Assembly (NCBI GenBank): GCA_977006965.1 | Contig: OZ345382.1 | Coordinates: 1,550,001 to 1,614,000 of the forward strand | Source of the DNA: Phymatolithon calcareum | Taxonomy: Eukaryota > Rhodophyta > Florideophyceae > Hapalidiales | Length of the DNA: 64,000 nt | Direction: 5' to 3' | Part shown: piece after piece, positions 33,416-43,369 of the stretch | Layout of the letters: every line of letters begins with the position of its first letter | Position numbering within the stretch: the stretch's first letter is position 1 | Notes under the pieces: generated by a model | What the model was told of the DNA's origin: nothing | Databases searched by the model: none | The model's input: the letters and a program-made list of their open reading frames with translations, nothing else | Translations under genes and position numbers: made by a program

Positions 33416-36400
33416 ATGGAAATCGTCGGCGGCGTAGCCTCTGTAACTGGCATCATCGCGGAAGTGCGTTATGCTGTAAATAGCATCAAGACGCGAATTG
33501 GCAACGTTAAGCGGGGACGTGGCACCTTTCAAGGGTTGACCGATGATCTGGACAAGCTGATGGGACAAATAGGAGCTGTGGAGACATATGTTGGATCGGG
33601 ACCGGCGTCCGCCCCTTCTCGCATCCGTTCTGCCTTTCTGGAAGACGTTAAGGCGGTGCGCGACATTCTGAATAAATGCGACTCAACGTTGGAGGAAGGT
33701 TGCGGAAATGCTTTTAAGGGAAGTGAAGGTGGGGCATCGTCTAAAGTCAAGTCTTTTTTTCGGCGAATGTCCCGAGCCACAGCTTTAAGCGAGATCATGA
33801 AAGACATCCAACAGCAAGTGCAAATCGCCTCGACCAAGCTGGAAAATGTGATTGCAACGTTTGTCACGGAAGAGAACATTCAAGAATGGCATGATGTGGT
33901 TGTAACCAAGTTCGACAACTTGGAAGAGAACATTGATGTGGTTGTAAGCAAGCTGGACAACATGGGAGTGACCGGTAATGAGAAAGAAGAGTATCGAGTG
34001 GGAGCAAGCACGCTGAAACTCCCCCAAGGCACAACTCTTAATTTTGATGCGAAAGATGAGGATGGAAAGCCGTGTACTCCCGAAGGAATCTTGAAGGAAT
34101 CCGTTTTATCGGCGGACTCTTCGTCGGCAGTTACTGCGGCGACTGGAGTGCTTACGCCTGCGCACGGTGTCCTCGGAATGGCGGGCGTTGGAAAGACAAT
34201 TGCTTTGCAGGGACTTGCGTTTAATGACGAAATTTGCTCACGTTTTCCGGACGGGGTTCAATTTATGTCTCTAGGTCAAAAAGCAACGTTCCTCACGGCC
34301 AGGGGAGAAGTGGCGAAAATAATGCGTCTTACGGGGGCATCGACATCTGTGTCTGCGGTGAAGGAGTCCGAGTCGCTGCGGGAAGTTATTGATTACGCGG
34401 TGGCGTGGTTCGATGGGAAAATTTGTCTTTTTCTTGTGGATGACCTGTGGCCTACGGACGAGAACAAAACCGGTTTCTTAAGTGATATTAGCCAGCTGTT
34501 GAGGAGCTGTGCGGAGAGCCGGATGGCAATAACGACTAGGAGTACGCACATAGCGCACTCTGCTGGACGCCGTGTCGACTTCTCGCCAAGAGACGCACTA
34601 GGGGACGTGTCTGTGAGGATGTTTATGGCGCACGCGAAACAAGATTTTGAGAAGTACGGGCTTGCAGAACTCACCGGGGACGTGAGAAAGAGTATTGTGA
34701 TGATCCTAACGAGTTGCGGCGGGTTGCCGATAGCGCTGGCAGTTGCAGGAAGCGCAGTTGGTTTCCTCACAAGTGAGCATGGAGATTTTGAAGGGGCATG
34801 TGGCGAGTATGCTTCACTGCTGGAGAAACAGAGCATTGAACTTGGGGAAGAGCAAGGGCCTGGAGGTCGGAGCTTGAACGCAGAACTCGCCCTCAGCCTT
34901 AAAATCGTGGAAGCTGGATTTGTAAAGCTGCAGAGAAGACATGGTGTTGTCGTGGACCACACGATCGCCGATCTGTACACAAGTCTGTGCGTGGTGCGAA
35001 ACCAGGCTTGGGTGCCAATTTCAGTCCTGAGCCGAATGTGGAAGATGGACAAAGCTTTTGCTTTGGCAGTGGTGCGCCTTTTTAGCGGGTTGAGTCTTTG
35101 CAAGCTCACTTTTCGGGAAGATGGAGAAGGGCGGGGAAAAGAAGGTGGTCTTATGCTGCACGATCTACAATTGGACTTTTGTAGACGACAGGCGGAAATA
35201 GTGAAGACAAGCTCGGTATGGCACGTACAACTTCTGAACGGATATCAGGCACCGGAAGCGAGCACATGTGAAGATTCAGTGATTGCAGATGAAGGTGATT
35301 CATTTGAACGAAAATTGTTGGAGCAGAAACCGAGACCGTGGTGGTCCATCGGAGAGGACGGGTATATTCTTGTGGAGCTTGCGAGACACCTGGTGTGTGC
35401 AGATTTGATGATGGAGCTTGGGGCTCTTTTGTTGGATGCACGTTGGACATATACACGTGGTGAGATGGGTGGGCTGTTGGCACTGAAATCGGATTTTGAC
35501 TGTCTGCTGACGCTTGGGGACGAAGTTATTCCGGTAAGAGTGAGACAGAGCTTCGAATTGCTTTGGAAAGCGATACAATTGTCATGGAGAGGAGTAACGG
35601 AAGGACAGCGACCGTTTCTGTTCCAAGTGTGCGGACAGCTGTTCAAGTCAAGGACGGAGAACGCAGTTGTAGACGCGTACTTGAAAAGCGTGGAATGGCA
35701 CACACCAAAGCCGTATTTGCGACCGGTGAATGCGTTTTTCCCAGATCCGCGGAGCGGGCAGATCATGGAGATCCCCGTGCGAGGAAAGTGCTTGACAGTT
35801 GACTGCTCTCCGTGTGGACGTTTTGTCGCGGTAGGAGCAGGCCGTGATGTTGTCGTGGCAGATGTGTCAACAGGTGACATACTGAAGCGGCTGAAAGGAC
35901 ACACTAGTACTGTAACATGCGTATCGTTTGCTGCTTCATCAAAAACAATTGTCTCTGGGTCGACGGACAAATCGATCGCAGTGTGGGAATGGGAGACATG
36001 TGAGTCGCCAGTGCATGTTCTCGAAAGGCACAGCGAGCGGGTGAACGATGTTGCTGTGAGCAGCGATGGCGAGAAGATATTTTCGTGCTCGAATGATGGC
36101 AAGTTGATGATTTGGGAGGCGAGCAGCGGTGCACAGATTCGAGAAGTCGTACAGCAGTGCAGTGTTTGGTGTGTCGCCGTTTCGAATGACGACCAATCGG
36201 TTGCAATCGGTCTGGGGGATGGGACATTGAAAGTAGTGGACGTTTGCACGGGGAATTCTATTTTCGAAGATGCGGACGCGCACGGGAAGGGCATAAGGTC
36301 TGTTTCATTCAGTGAGACGGGCCAACGGTTGGTGACGGGGTCAGACGACAAAACTATTCGTGTATGGGACGCGGGGGCATGGACGAGTATCGGTCAGCCG

Positions 36401-37510
36401 TTTGAGGGACACACGAAACCGGTGATGTGTGTTATATTCAGTCCTGATGGACGTCAAATTGCGTCAGGATCCCTTGATGACACTGTTCGGTTGTGGGACG
36501 CGAACGGTGGGAGAAGTACGTGGACATCCGCAAGTGTGCACGGCAAAGTGACAAGTGTAGCGTTTTCTCCTAACGGGGGAACAATATTTTCCTGGTGTTA
36601 CGATGGTACTATTCTGATTTGGGACACACGAGTGGAAACGGAAGCAAGTGAGTTTGAATATGGACATTCCGCACCGGTGTTCTCCGTTGCGTTAAGCCCT
36701 GACGGTCTTCGAATTGCGTCTGGGTCGGAAGATAGAGCGGTACGTTTGTGGGACTCGCGTACGGGCAATCAGATTGGTGGTCCAATGGAAGGGCACACGC
36801 GTTTGGTGTATTCCGTTTCGTTCAATCATGACGGGCGACAGGTGGTCTCCGGTTCTCATGACAGAACTGTTCGAGTGTGGGACGCGGAGACGTTTACTCA
36901 AATTGGGAACGCTCTTCAAGGTCACAAACGTGCAGTCTACTGTGTTTCGTTCAGTTCGGATGGTCAACGGATCGTTTCGGGATCCGATGACAAAACTGTT
37001 CGCATCTGGGACGTCAAATCAGGAAAGCAAATCGGAGATGCCTTGAAAGGGCACGAGTCAACTGTTAGGGCGGTATCTGAAAGCGATGACGGATCGCACG
37101 TTGTGTCCCGAGGCCATAATGGCGTAGTCATCATTTGGAATCGAGACACGCGATCTTGTGTTTGGAAATCGGGCCAAGGATTGGGTGCTTCTCAAGATGA
37201 AAGGTCGAGCGAGCATGGCAGGGGCACTAAATATGACGTGAGGGACAAGGAAGCGGAGGAGATTATTCGGAGTTGTGGACAGCAAACGCCGCATTTATGG
37301 CCGCGTTCTTTCCCCGCATATACGGCAGAAGCATACAGCCGCCGCGATTACTGGGTTTACGCGAACGTACCCGCAGCAGACACTCTGCTTGGGCATTTCC
37401 CGTTCGCTAGTCGTTTCTCCTGGCAATACAGTGAAGCAAGCAAAGTGTTCGTCGGTGGACTGCAGAGTGGGGCAGTCGCTATATGTAATTTAATCATGAA
37501 AGATGAATAA
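33416..37510 (+). CDS. NB-ARC / WD40 receptor-like (STAND) protein with RPW8/HeLo-like N-terminus
   Basis: Intronless, 1,364 residues from the ATG at 33416, the first Met of the recognisable protein. Residues 1 to about 165 look like a four-helix bundle (GVASVTGIIAEVRYAVNSIK ... LEDVKAVRDILNKCD ... IMKDIQQQVQIAS), similar in pattern to RPW8/HeLo/MLKL-type death-effector bundles; this is inference. The nucleotide switch has P-loop GMAGVGKT (254-261), kinase-2 LVDDLW (340-345), TTRS, GLPIAL (436-441) and an MHD-like LHD (581-583), the NB-ARC series of plant NLRs and APAF-1. From about 787 to 1245 there are about 11 WD40 repeats (SPDGRQIASGS, VRLWD, GH), with a further blade-like stretch near the C-terminus, enough for two propellers. 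The family senses ligands through the C-terminal repeats and oligomerises. Stop codon and AATAAA overlap at the 3' end. Confidence 0.9.
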   Translation: MEIVGGVASVTGIIAEVRYAVNSIKTRIGNVKRGRGTFQGLTDDLDKLMGQIGAVETYVGSGPASAPSRIRSAFLEDVKAVRDILNKCDSTLEEGCGNAFKGSEGGASSKVKSFFRRMSRATALSEIMKDIQQQVQIASTKLENVIATFVTEENIQEWHDVVVTKFDNLEENIDVVVSKLDNMGVTGNEKEEYRVGASTLKLPQGTTLNFDAKDEDGKPCTPEGILKESVLSADSSSAVTAATGVLTPAHGVLGMAGVGKTIALQGLAFNDEICSRFPDGVQFMSLGQKATFLTARGEVAKIMRLTGASTSVSAVKESESLREVIDYAVAWFDGKICLFLVDDLWPTDENKTGFLSDISQLLRSCAESRMAITTRSTHIAHSAGRRVDFSPRDALGDVSVRMFMAHAKQDFEKYGLAELTGDVRKSIVMILTSCGGLPIALAVAGSAVGFLTSEHGDFEGACGEYASLLEKQSIELGEEQGPGGRSLNAELALSLKIVEAGFVKLQRRHGVVVDHTIADLYTSLCVVRNQAWVPISVLSRMWKMDKAFALAVVRLFSGLSLCKLTFREDGEGRGKEGGLMLHDLQLDFCRRQAEIVKTSSVWHVQLLNGYQAPEASTCEDSVIADEGDSFERKLLEQKPRPWWSIGEDGYILVELARHLVCADLMMELGALLLDARWTYTRGEMGGLLALKSDFDCLLTLGDEVIPVRVRQSFELLWKAIQLSWRGVTEGQRPFLFQVCGQLFKSRTENAVVDAYLKSVEWHTPKPYLRPVNAFFPDPRSGQIMEIPVRGKCLTVDCSPCGRFVAVGAGRDVVVADVSTGDILKRLKGHTSTVTCVSFAASSKTIVSGSTDKSIAVWEWETCESPVHVLERHSERVNDVAVSSDGEKIFSCSNDGKLMIWEASSGAQIREVVQQCSVWCVAVSNDDQSVAIGLGDGTLKVVDVCTGNSIFEDADAHGKGIRSVSFSETGQRLVTGSDDKTIRVWDAGAWTSIGQPFEGHTKPVMCVIFSPDGRQIASGSLDDTVRLWDANGGRSTWTSASVHGKVTSVAFSPNGGTIFSWCYDGTILIWDTRVETEASEFEYGHSAPVFSVALSPDGLRIASGSEDRAVRLWDSRTGNQIGGPMEGHTRLVYSVSFNHDGRQVVSGSHDRTVRVWDAETFTQIGNALQGHKRAVYCVSFSSDGQRIVSGSDDKTVRIWDVKSGKQIGDALKGHESTVRAVSESDDGSHVVSRGHNGVVIIWNRDTRSCVWKSGQGLGASQDERSSEHGRGTKYDVRDKEAEEIIRSCGQQTPHLWPRSFPAYTAEAYSRRDYWVYANVPAADTLLGHFPFASRFSWQYSEASKVFVGGLQSGAVAICNLIMKDE

Positions 37511-37519
37511 ATGAAGAGA

Positions 37520-40340
37520 CTGCAACACCTCCGTTTAGCCCCGGTGCTATGCGTAAAAATATAGTTTGTCTCCTCTCATCCGTGAACGGTTCCAACGCTC
37601 GAACGATTTCAACTCAAGCATAGCACTACAGTAGTTTGACATCAAATAAAGACAAGTTCAGTGAAGCGGTTCCCCTTGTTGGGCGCGCTGCGCAACCTCC
37701 TACATACAGCTTCTGTTGCACTGTTATCCATCATGGTGTAGTGCCCTCCTCAGTCTCCTGCACGGAAGGCTATTTTGCGCCCATTCAATAAGAAACTCAA
37801 CAAGCCTGCCTCAACCGACTCCACAGCACCGTAACTCATCATGCTGGTGCCTTGCAATTCCAAATGCCTCGCCAACCTTCGAACGCGCGATGGTCACTTC
37901 GTGGAAGTCATGCATGAGACCTTAAATTCGCGTCCCAAATGTGCCACGTCGTCAAAAATTAAAGTGGACTCCACCACCTGAGGTTCATCGACCGAAACGG
38001 CTGTGCTCTTTTCAACACCGGCTGCGCGCTCCGTCCCTACCATCGCAACAGCCTCCGCCAAACTTCCACGAACGCCTCCAGCCGCGGGTCCATACTCAAC
38101 TTGAACTTCTTCTCTGCCATTATTGCGTCGTATGCCAATGTGGCCGTCCACAACCCTGCCCGCGGTGAACAAGATGCGACGGTGGCGCGGCCCAAATCGA
38201 ACCCACAGCCGCTTCATTTCACCCACGCCAGCGCATCGAAAAGTTGTCACCCCGTGCCCGCCATATCCAACGCTCGCCGTAACCCCACCGTGTCCACAAC
38301 ACCCCGGCGCTCACGCTGAACCAGGGCTGCGCAACTGCGTGCGAATCCGGCGGTGTTGTTCTTCCGATGCAGCGACGTCATGACATGCGTACGAGTTGCA
38401 CTGGTGTCAGTAGAAGCGTTGGGGATCGGCTCGACAACACTGCGGTTGGAGGTTAAATGACGCGCCAACGGTGCAACAATCGAAGCGATGTAATCGTTAA
38501 TCGAGCAACTGATTTACGCGGCTTGAGAAGCATAGGGCTTATTGAAGGACTGTGCGGTCGTAAGAGCACACAAACCTTGTTTTCTGGATCACATAGAATT
38601 CAAATTTGAATGCAATACACTTTCAAAGAGACTACATTGCTTTCCCTCTTCCCAACGCTGTAATGTTTACAGTATGTGCAGTCTCGACATGAGCTTGACG
38701 ACGGATCCGTCGTCAAGCTCATGTCGAGACTGCAGTTTTTCCGATACATTGGGACATATTTGACAGTCGTGAACAACCGGAAAACCACCACCACGATTAT
38801 CGACGATAGCACTTCTTGCTATCCCGGAAAATGAAGCAAACTTCGTGGGTGCTCGCAATCAAAACGTCCTTGTAATCGACCGCGACGTCCATGTCTCAGT
38901 GTAGAGACGCATAGGTCTCGGAGAGCCAGAGATGGAAGGGTAGACTCAGTAGTAACTGGGAGTGTAGTGCGCGCCACCGCGGCAGCTTCGGACGAAGTGC
39001 CGACGCACAACGTTGTCACCGCGCCTCGCACCATCGTGTCAGTGTTGCTCGTTATCCCAGGACGCCATCGAGCGCTATCACGCGAAGCGAGCCAAACGGA
39101 ATGCTCGAGCTATTTCCGTGTCTGACGTGGAAGCGCGCGAGGTCTCTGAAGCCCGGGGAGAGGCGCCTGGAAGTCGAACAGCAATGGCCGCCTGCATGAC
39201 CGCATTTACGGTTAAACTATTGCCATTATTTCTCGACATGACTGGATATGCCCTGCGGCGGTTTGGCTACTGCTTCTCCGTTGTCAGTGAGGCCTTGGAG
39301 GCTCAAGTGCAGACGATTTATGAACAATTGCGAAATGCCCGTGTGATTTAGAACCTCGTTTCGCACGGTGCTGTCGCGTCTCAATTGTTATGTGGCCGGG
39401 CAACAATGCCTCGGTTCTTGGGTTGCGATGCGTGGGCATCGCGGTCTCAGCGCGTGATCGGAAGGCTCGGCTCGGGGAGGAAGAGCGCAAGCTGTTCGTG
39501 CTATTTCAATGTTCTTGTGATTGCACTTTCATTTTCGAGGCGTTCCGAATAAGCGACTTGGCGCACCAAATGTATGCGAAAGGGATGTTCGCTCTAAGTC
39601 TGAGTAGAAAGCGAATCGGGCGAAAGTGCTCTGTAGTGCACACGGAATCTCTCATGACCAATGTGCCGATTAACACGTTTGAATCGTGGTGACAAATCGA
39701 ATGCACAGTCGGAAACAACGTTAGGGCGCAATTCTTAGGCACCAAACTTGCTTCGGGGGTTGGAAAGACTTCCGTGCCGTCCTGGAATAGAAGCAGCGCT
39801 TTTCATTTCTTGTGATACATCTTATTGGCGCTTGTGGGATGTAGAATGGCAGGGAAGGAAGCGGAAGAAAGCTACAAAACTCTACATGCAAGGCACAGCG
39901 GCGGATTATTGCCCTCTGGACAGACGCGCCGCTTAGACGTCGGGACTGAGCATGAATTCGTCATGCGGAATATATATGGTCTGCAGTTAGACGCGTTCCG
40001 AGCAAATCCCTCGCGACTGCAAGCTTCACAGACGCATTTCCCAGAAGCGAAACCTAATGAGCTGCGTAACTCCATCATCAAACTCACCTAACACCCCACG
40101 GTTGGCCACAAGGATAAACCTGCCTAATAGGAAGTCCAGAACACAGAAGAGTCTGCTCGGTACAATAGCTAGACAGGTACGTTGTTAGCCGTCACGCAAT
40201 CCTCGGCGGAGACAAAAAGGCGTTCCAAAAAATTGAACAGACTTTAGCGGTTTTGCGTACGATGGACCGCAGATGCTTGCTGGTTCACTCACTCCCGTCT
40301 CCAATAGCATACAGGAAAAACTTGCACAGCGGTTAGAAAC
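37520..40340. other. Gene-poor stretch with a perfect palindrome
   Basis: The minus strand at 37.8-38.5 kb is GC-rich and open in pieces in all frames (for example 37894-38250) and could be a decayed gene, but I recognise nothing. A plus frame at 39013-39351 (112 codons) is unremarkable. The palindrome is listed separately. Confidence 0.35.
38677..38734. repeat. 58-bp perfect palindrome without spacer
   Basis: Each half is 29 bases, meeting at GGATCC (38703-38708). The left half starts TGCAGTCTCGACATGAGC and the right half is its exact reverse complement. Flanks beyond 38677 and 38734 show no further symmetry. A perfect, loop-less palindrome of this size can extrude a cruciform and is usually unstable. 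It may be a recent foldback, an element end, or a sequencing/assembly artefact. Confidence 0.95.
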
Positions 40341-40343
40341 ACT

Positions 40344-41523
40344 TTATACTCCACCTTCCACTGCTAGCGATGGGTCGATCGTGGTCCTCCTTGAAAACGA
40401 GAAGCGCAGAAGAAAGATTTCACCAAATAGGTTAGCAATTGTCATCCGACACGACAGCAGCAGAATTGTTATCAAAGTGAAAAAGGTTTGCTTACCAAAG
40501 CTTAGGCTTTCCAAACCAGCGGTAAAACACAAAATCGCAAGAAGACGAAAAGCAGGGGCGTCACACAGAGCGGAGGCAGACACACAAGAGCTTATAGATG
40601 ACAGGTTGTTGCTAACATACCGAATGGTGACATCATCAGAGCCACTGGCGTAGCTTTCTCCATCCGGAGCATATCTGAAGACCCACAGAGGTCCGTGATG
40701 ACCGCGATTAGACTCCGCCTCCTTCAGTTTATCGTGGGACACGACTTCGCATCTTCGCACGGTGAGATCATGACCGCCGGTGACAACCATGTCCATTTTG
40801 GGATACCCAAAACTGGCACTTTCGATCTTTCTGGGAACTGAGAACCTCAGAACCCTTTCCATAGTGGCAAGCAAAATCACCGAGACACTTGCATCGTCAG
40901 CCACCACGGTTAGATACTGGTCGTCCATAGAGAGGTTAGCAGACTTAGCCACGGCTCCCAACGGTAGCTTCTTTTCAAGCTTTCCACTGCGCACGTCGCC
41001 AACAGATACAACCTGTTCATCGGTAGGCCAAGAACTGGTCGAGATAGCAACGTTGCTACTGTCTCCAGCGTATCGCGCAACCTTGACGGAAGATTTCTTG
41101 TTGCCGCCCGACCACGAAAGCAAGGCCATAGGGGATGTGTCACTGGAAGCCACATCATAGATGCCAATGTCCGGGGTATTGCCTGCCGTACGCAAACGGG
41201 ATTCATCTGGGGAAAATGCGGTCGATTTACAAATGTGCGGCTGAGTGAGAACGGCTTTGCAATCTCCGGCGACAGCGTCCCACAGACGGACGCTGAAATC
41301 AGCACCAGCAATGGTTGCTAGCGAAACGTCCCATGATATGCATGCGTTCCATTCGGCGACTTTATGTCCCACAAAACTTCCAATCTAGTCCCCCGATACT
41401 CCGTCGCGAAGCATACGCGCGCCGTCCAAGCACGCCGATATCATGAATGTGCCGTCAGGTGTCGGAGGGCGAATATTGCAACTCGACTATGTCGCGGCTG
41501 TGACCGGGGCACACAAGCGGCAT
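40344..41523 (-). pseudogene. STRAP: STRAP (serine/threonine kinase receptor-associated protein) WD40 pseudogene
   Basis: The minus strand from 41523 encodes MPLVCPGHSRDIVELQ, then, after a frameshift near 41.45 kb, GTFMISACLDGARMLRDGVSGD, a TAG at the invariant Trp of the GDWIG motif, IGSFVGHKVAEW, ADFSVRLWDAVAGD and, at the end, GHHGPLWVFRYAPDGESYASGSDD. Order and spacing follow STRAP, the WD40 partner of SMN-complex and UNR proteins. From DDVTIR a GTATGT donor opens a possible 231-bp intron (40390-40620) with a TGCTAAC branch-like site at 40431-40437 and a TTTTCAAG acceptor; the piece after it does not resemble the STRAP C-terminus. One frameshift and one nonsense codon make a pseudogene most likely, unless the assembly has errors. 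Confidence 0.8.
40390..40620 (-). other. Probable spliceosomal intron in the STRAP relic
   Basis: GT-AG ends (GTATGT / TTTTCAAG), a TGCTAAC branch-like element about 40 bases before the acceptor, and loss of STRAP similarity exactly at the donor. The length is a multiple of three and there is no stop codon, so retention would not break the frame. Confidence 0.5.
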
Positions 41524-41529
41524 CTGTCG

Positions 41530-42469
41530 TACTGATGTGCCCATTACGCCGCACAACCTTCGTGGGGTTCAACCTTCGCCATCGATAGAGCACGTTTGAT
41601 CCGACAACCGATGTTTTTGGTAAACGTGTACCGCTGTCGACTAGAATCCCATTGATTCAGGTGCTGTAACAAAATTGGGATCTTTGATCCAAAGACCTCT
41701 CGACTTCTGATTATGCATCTCCATCTCCGATATGGGGGACATCCCGGAGGGAGGTGGGGACGCATTTTTTTATCAAATTTTTAGGTATTGCGGCTGCAAG
41801 TGGCAAATTAGATAAAATTTTGGACGCGAGATTCACAATCATAACTCAGCAGGATGTCGCGAGGATGTACCCATTTTCTGAAAGAATGTCATCCCTGCCA
41901 CTACCCGGGGACGGAACGGGGACGACTGCTAAATGGTCAATTCGCGCGTTTTCACAGACTTATATACTGCACATCTGATTTGTATTGGAGGAAGAAGCAC
42001 GGAAAATTTGCACCGAGAAACATCGTGTGACCAAGCAAGCGGAGTGCTCAGGCGTACTGCATGAGACACCAGGGATAAAACTGGACATCCAGAAAAGTGA
42101 ATGTAGCATCACGGTGGTTCTGGACGTTCATACAAGGTCACTGAACGTCACGGGAGCTTCTGAATCTCTGATAAAGCTCTGAACGAGCAAAGGGTTTCTC
42201 GTCCACTGAGTACTTCATCGCTGGGCGACCAGATCGACTATTTGAGGCTCCAAGCTATGGGTGACCACTCCAGACATACAATTCTAACAGCTCCAATTGA
42301 TCATGCACGACGGGCGATTCAGAATGGAATACAAGTCGAACCAGCCGCTCAATCTCAAACCAGTGGAGGCCACTACATGGGAGTTTGTACTATCCGGATG
42401 CGAGAACAAATGCCGTAACTTCACAGCATGGCAATTCGGTTATCGCTGCTTGGGCTACTTATGAGCACA
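41530..42469. other. Stretch without recognisable gene
   Basis: Short frames only, with no recognised motif or repeat. Confidence 0.4.
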
Positions 42470-43360
42470 GGTTTTCGCTGTCGTTTGACAAAACTGGTCT
42501 CCGCTCCTCATCAGAACAGCGCCCACATTGACGTACTGCAGATCCTTTCCGGGGGCCTCCTCGAAAATGCACACGGAACGCCAGTAACAACCTGGCATCG
42601 CGGGTTTGCAAAAAGCAGCATGTATCCCGTCCATGCCGCGGAGTTCGCCACGACGTTCGGCAGCGACTTCTCCGGTGCAGAGCTTGGAGCAAGGGTGCGA
42701 TGCACAGCGATCAGTTCCTGCGAAGCCGCGGTGCCAACATGCGAGGCTCCGAAGCCGGTAACGGCAAACAGAGAGCCCTTGTACCTGATCGCGCCAGGCC
42801 GGGTCTGCAGAAAGTATGGGCCTGCAATAAACATATTTGCGGGAAGCCTGGCAAACACCGATTTCGACACGGTTACCGATGCCGCAGGGGTGAGAAGATC
42901 AACAAGAATGATGTTTGACCGTCCCACAGACGACGATGTCGCAAGTGGAAAAATAAAGCTCATTCATCCTTGCTCCGAGAGGCAATCTGTCCGTACGCAT
43001 AGAGACCAAGACCGACCGTCAGCTCCATCAACACCTTGAACGGGAATTCAGTTTCCGCGGCACAGCGCCTTTCCTCGCTACAGCACTTCCGCGGGGGCGA
43101 GGGTGCGGGCTACATCTGGAATTTCGTCCATCGAGATCATCGGAACGTAGCGTCGATTCTACGAAATCATCGGCATCGCCCCACCCGCTACCTTGACGAG
43201 GTGAGGCTTGTGTGCCGCGATTGCCACCCACAAAGTTGATTCAAACGAGACCGACGCAGAAACAGGCGTCGATCTTTTTCTGATTCCATTTCCATTGTAT
43301 TCAAGCCAATCCGGGAGAGCATCCGGGGTGTCGAGTCGTTGGTCTTGATGCAAACTGGCA
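42470..43360 (-). pseudogene. Decayed relative of the membrane protein gene at 28.9 kb
   Basis: On the minus strand one frame (42511-42963) has membrane-type text (NIILVDLLTPAASVTVSK, YKGSLFAVTGFGASHVG), whose VTGFG compares with VVGFG in the 28.9 kb gene. The next part, CIFEEAPG ... SGDQFCQTTAKT, is clearly homologous but in another frame, and a stop follows at AHK. Upstream, short membrane-like pieces (ELTVGLGLYAYGQIAS; LWVAIAAHKPHLVKV) lie in changing frames. Frame changes could also reflect introns. The long plus-strand frame over the same DNA (42428-43039) is then an antisense shadow. Confidence 0.4.
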
Positions 43361-43369
43361 ATAGCGACT

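Noticed and set aside
35245-36351. 368-codon minus-strand open frame
   Set aside because: It lies antisense within the WD40 region of the NB-ARC gene; codon bias of the repeats keeps the opposite strand open. No domain of its own.
40273-40653. 126-codon plus-strand frame
   Set aside because: Antisense to the STRAP relic and its intron; no recognisable content.
41561-41600. CCTTCGTGGGGTTCAAC resembling part of the solo LTR near 60226
   Set aside because: Only about 17 bases match and the flanks do not align, so no LTR copy is called.
42428-43039. 203-codon plus-strand open frame
   Set aside because: The minus strand of the same DNA is homologous to the membrane protein gene at 28.9 kb, so this is a shadow.
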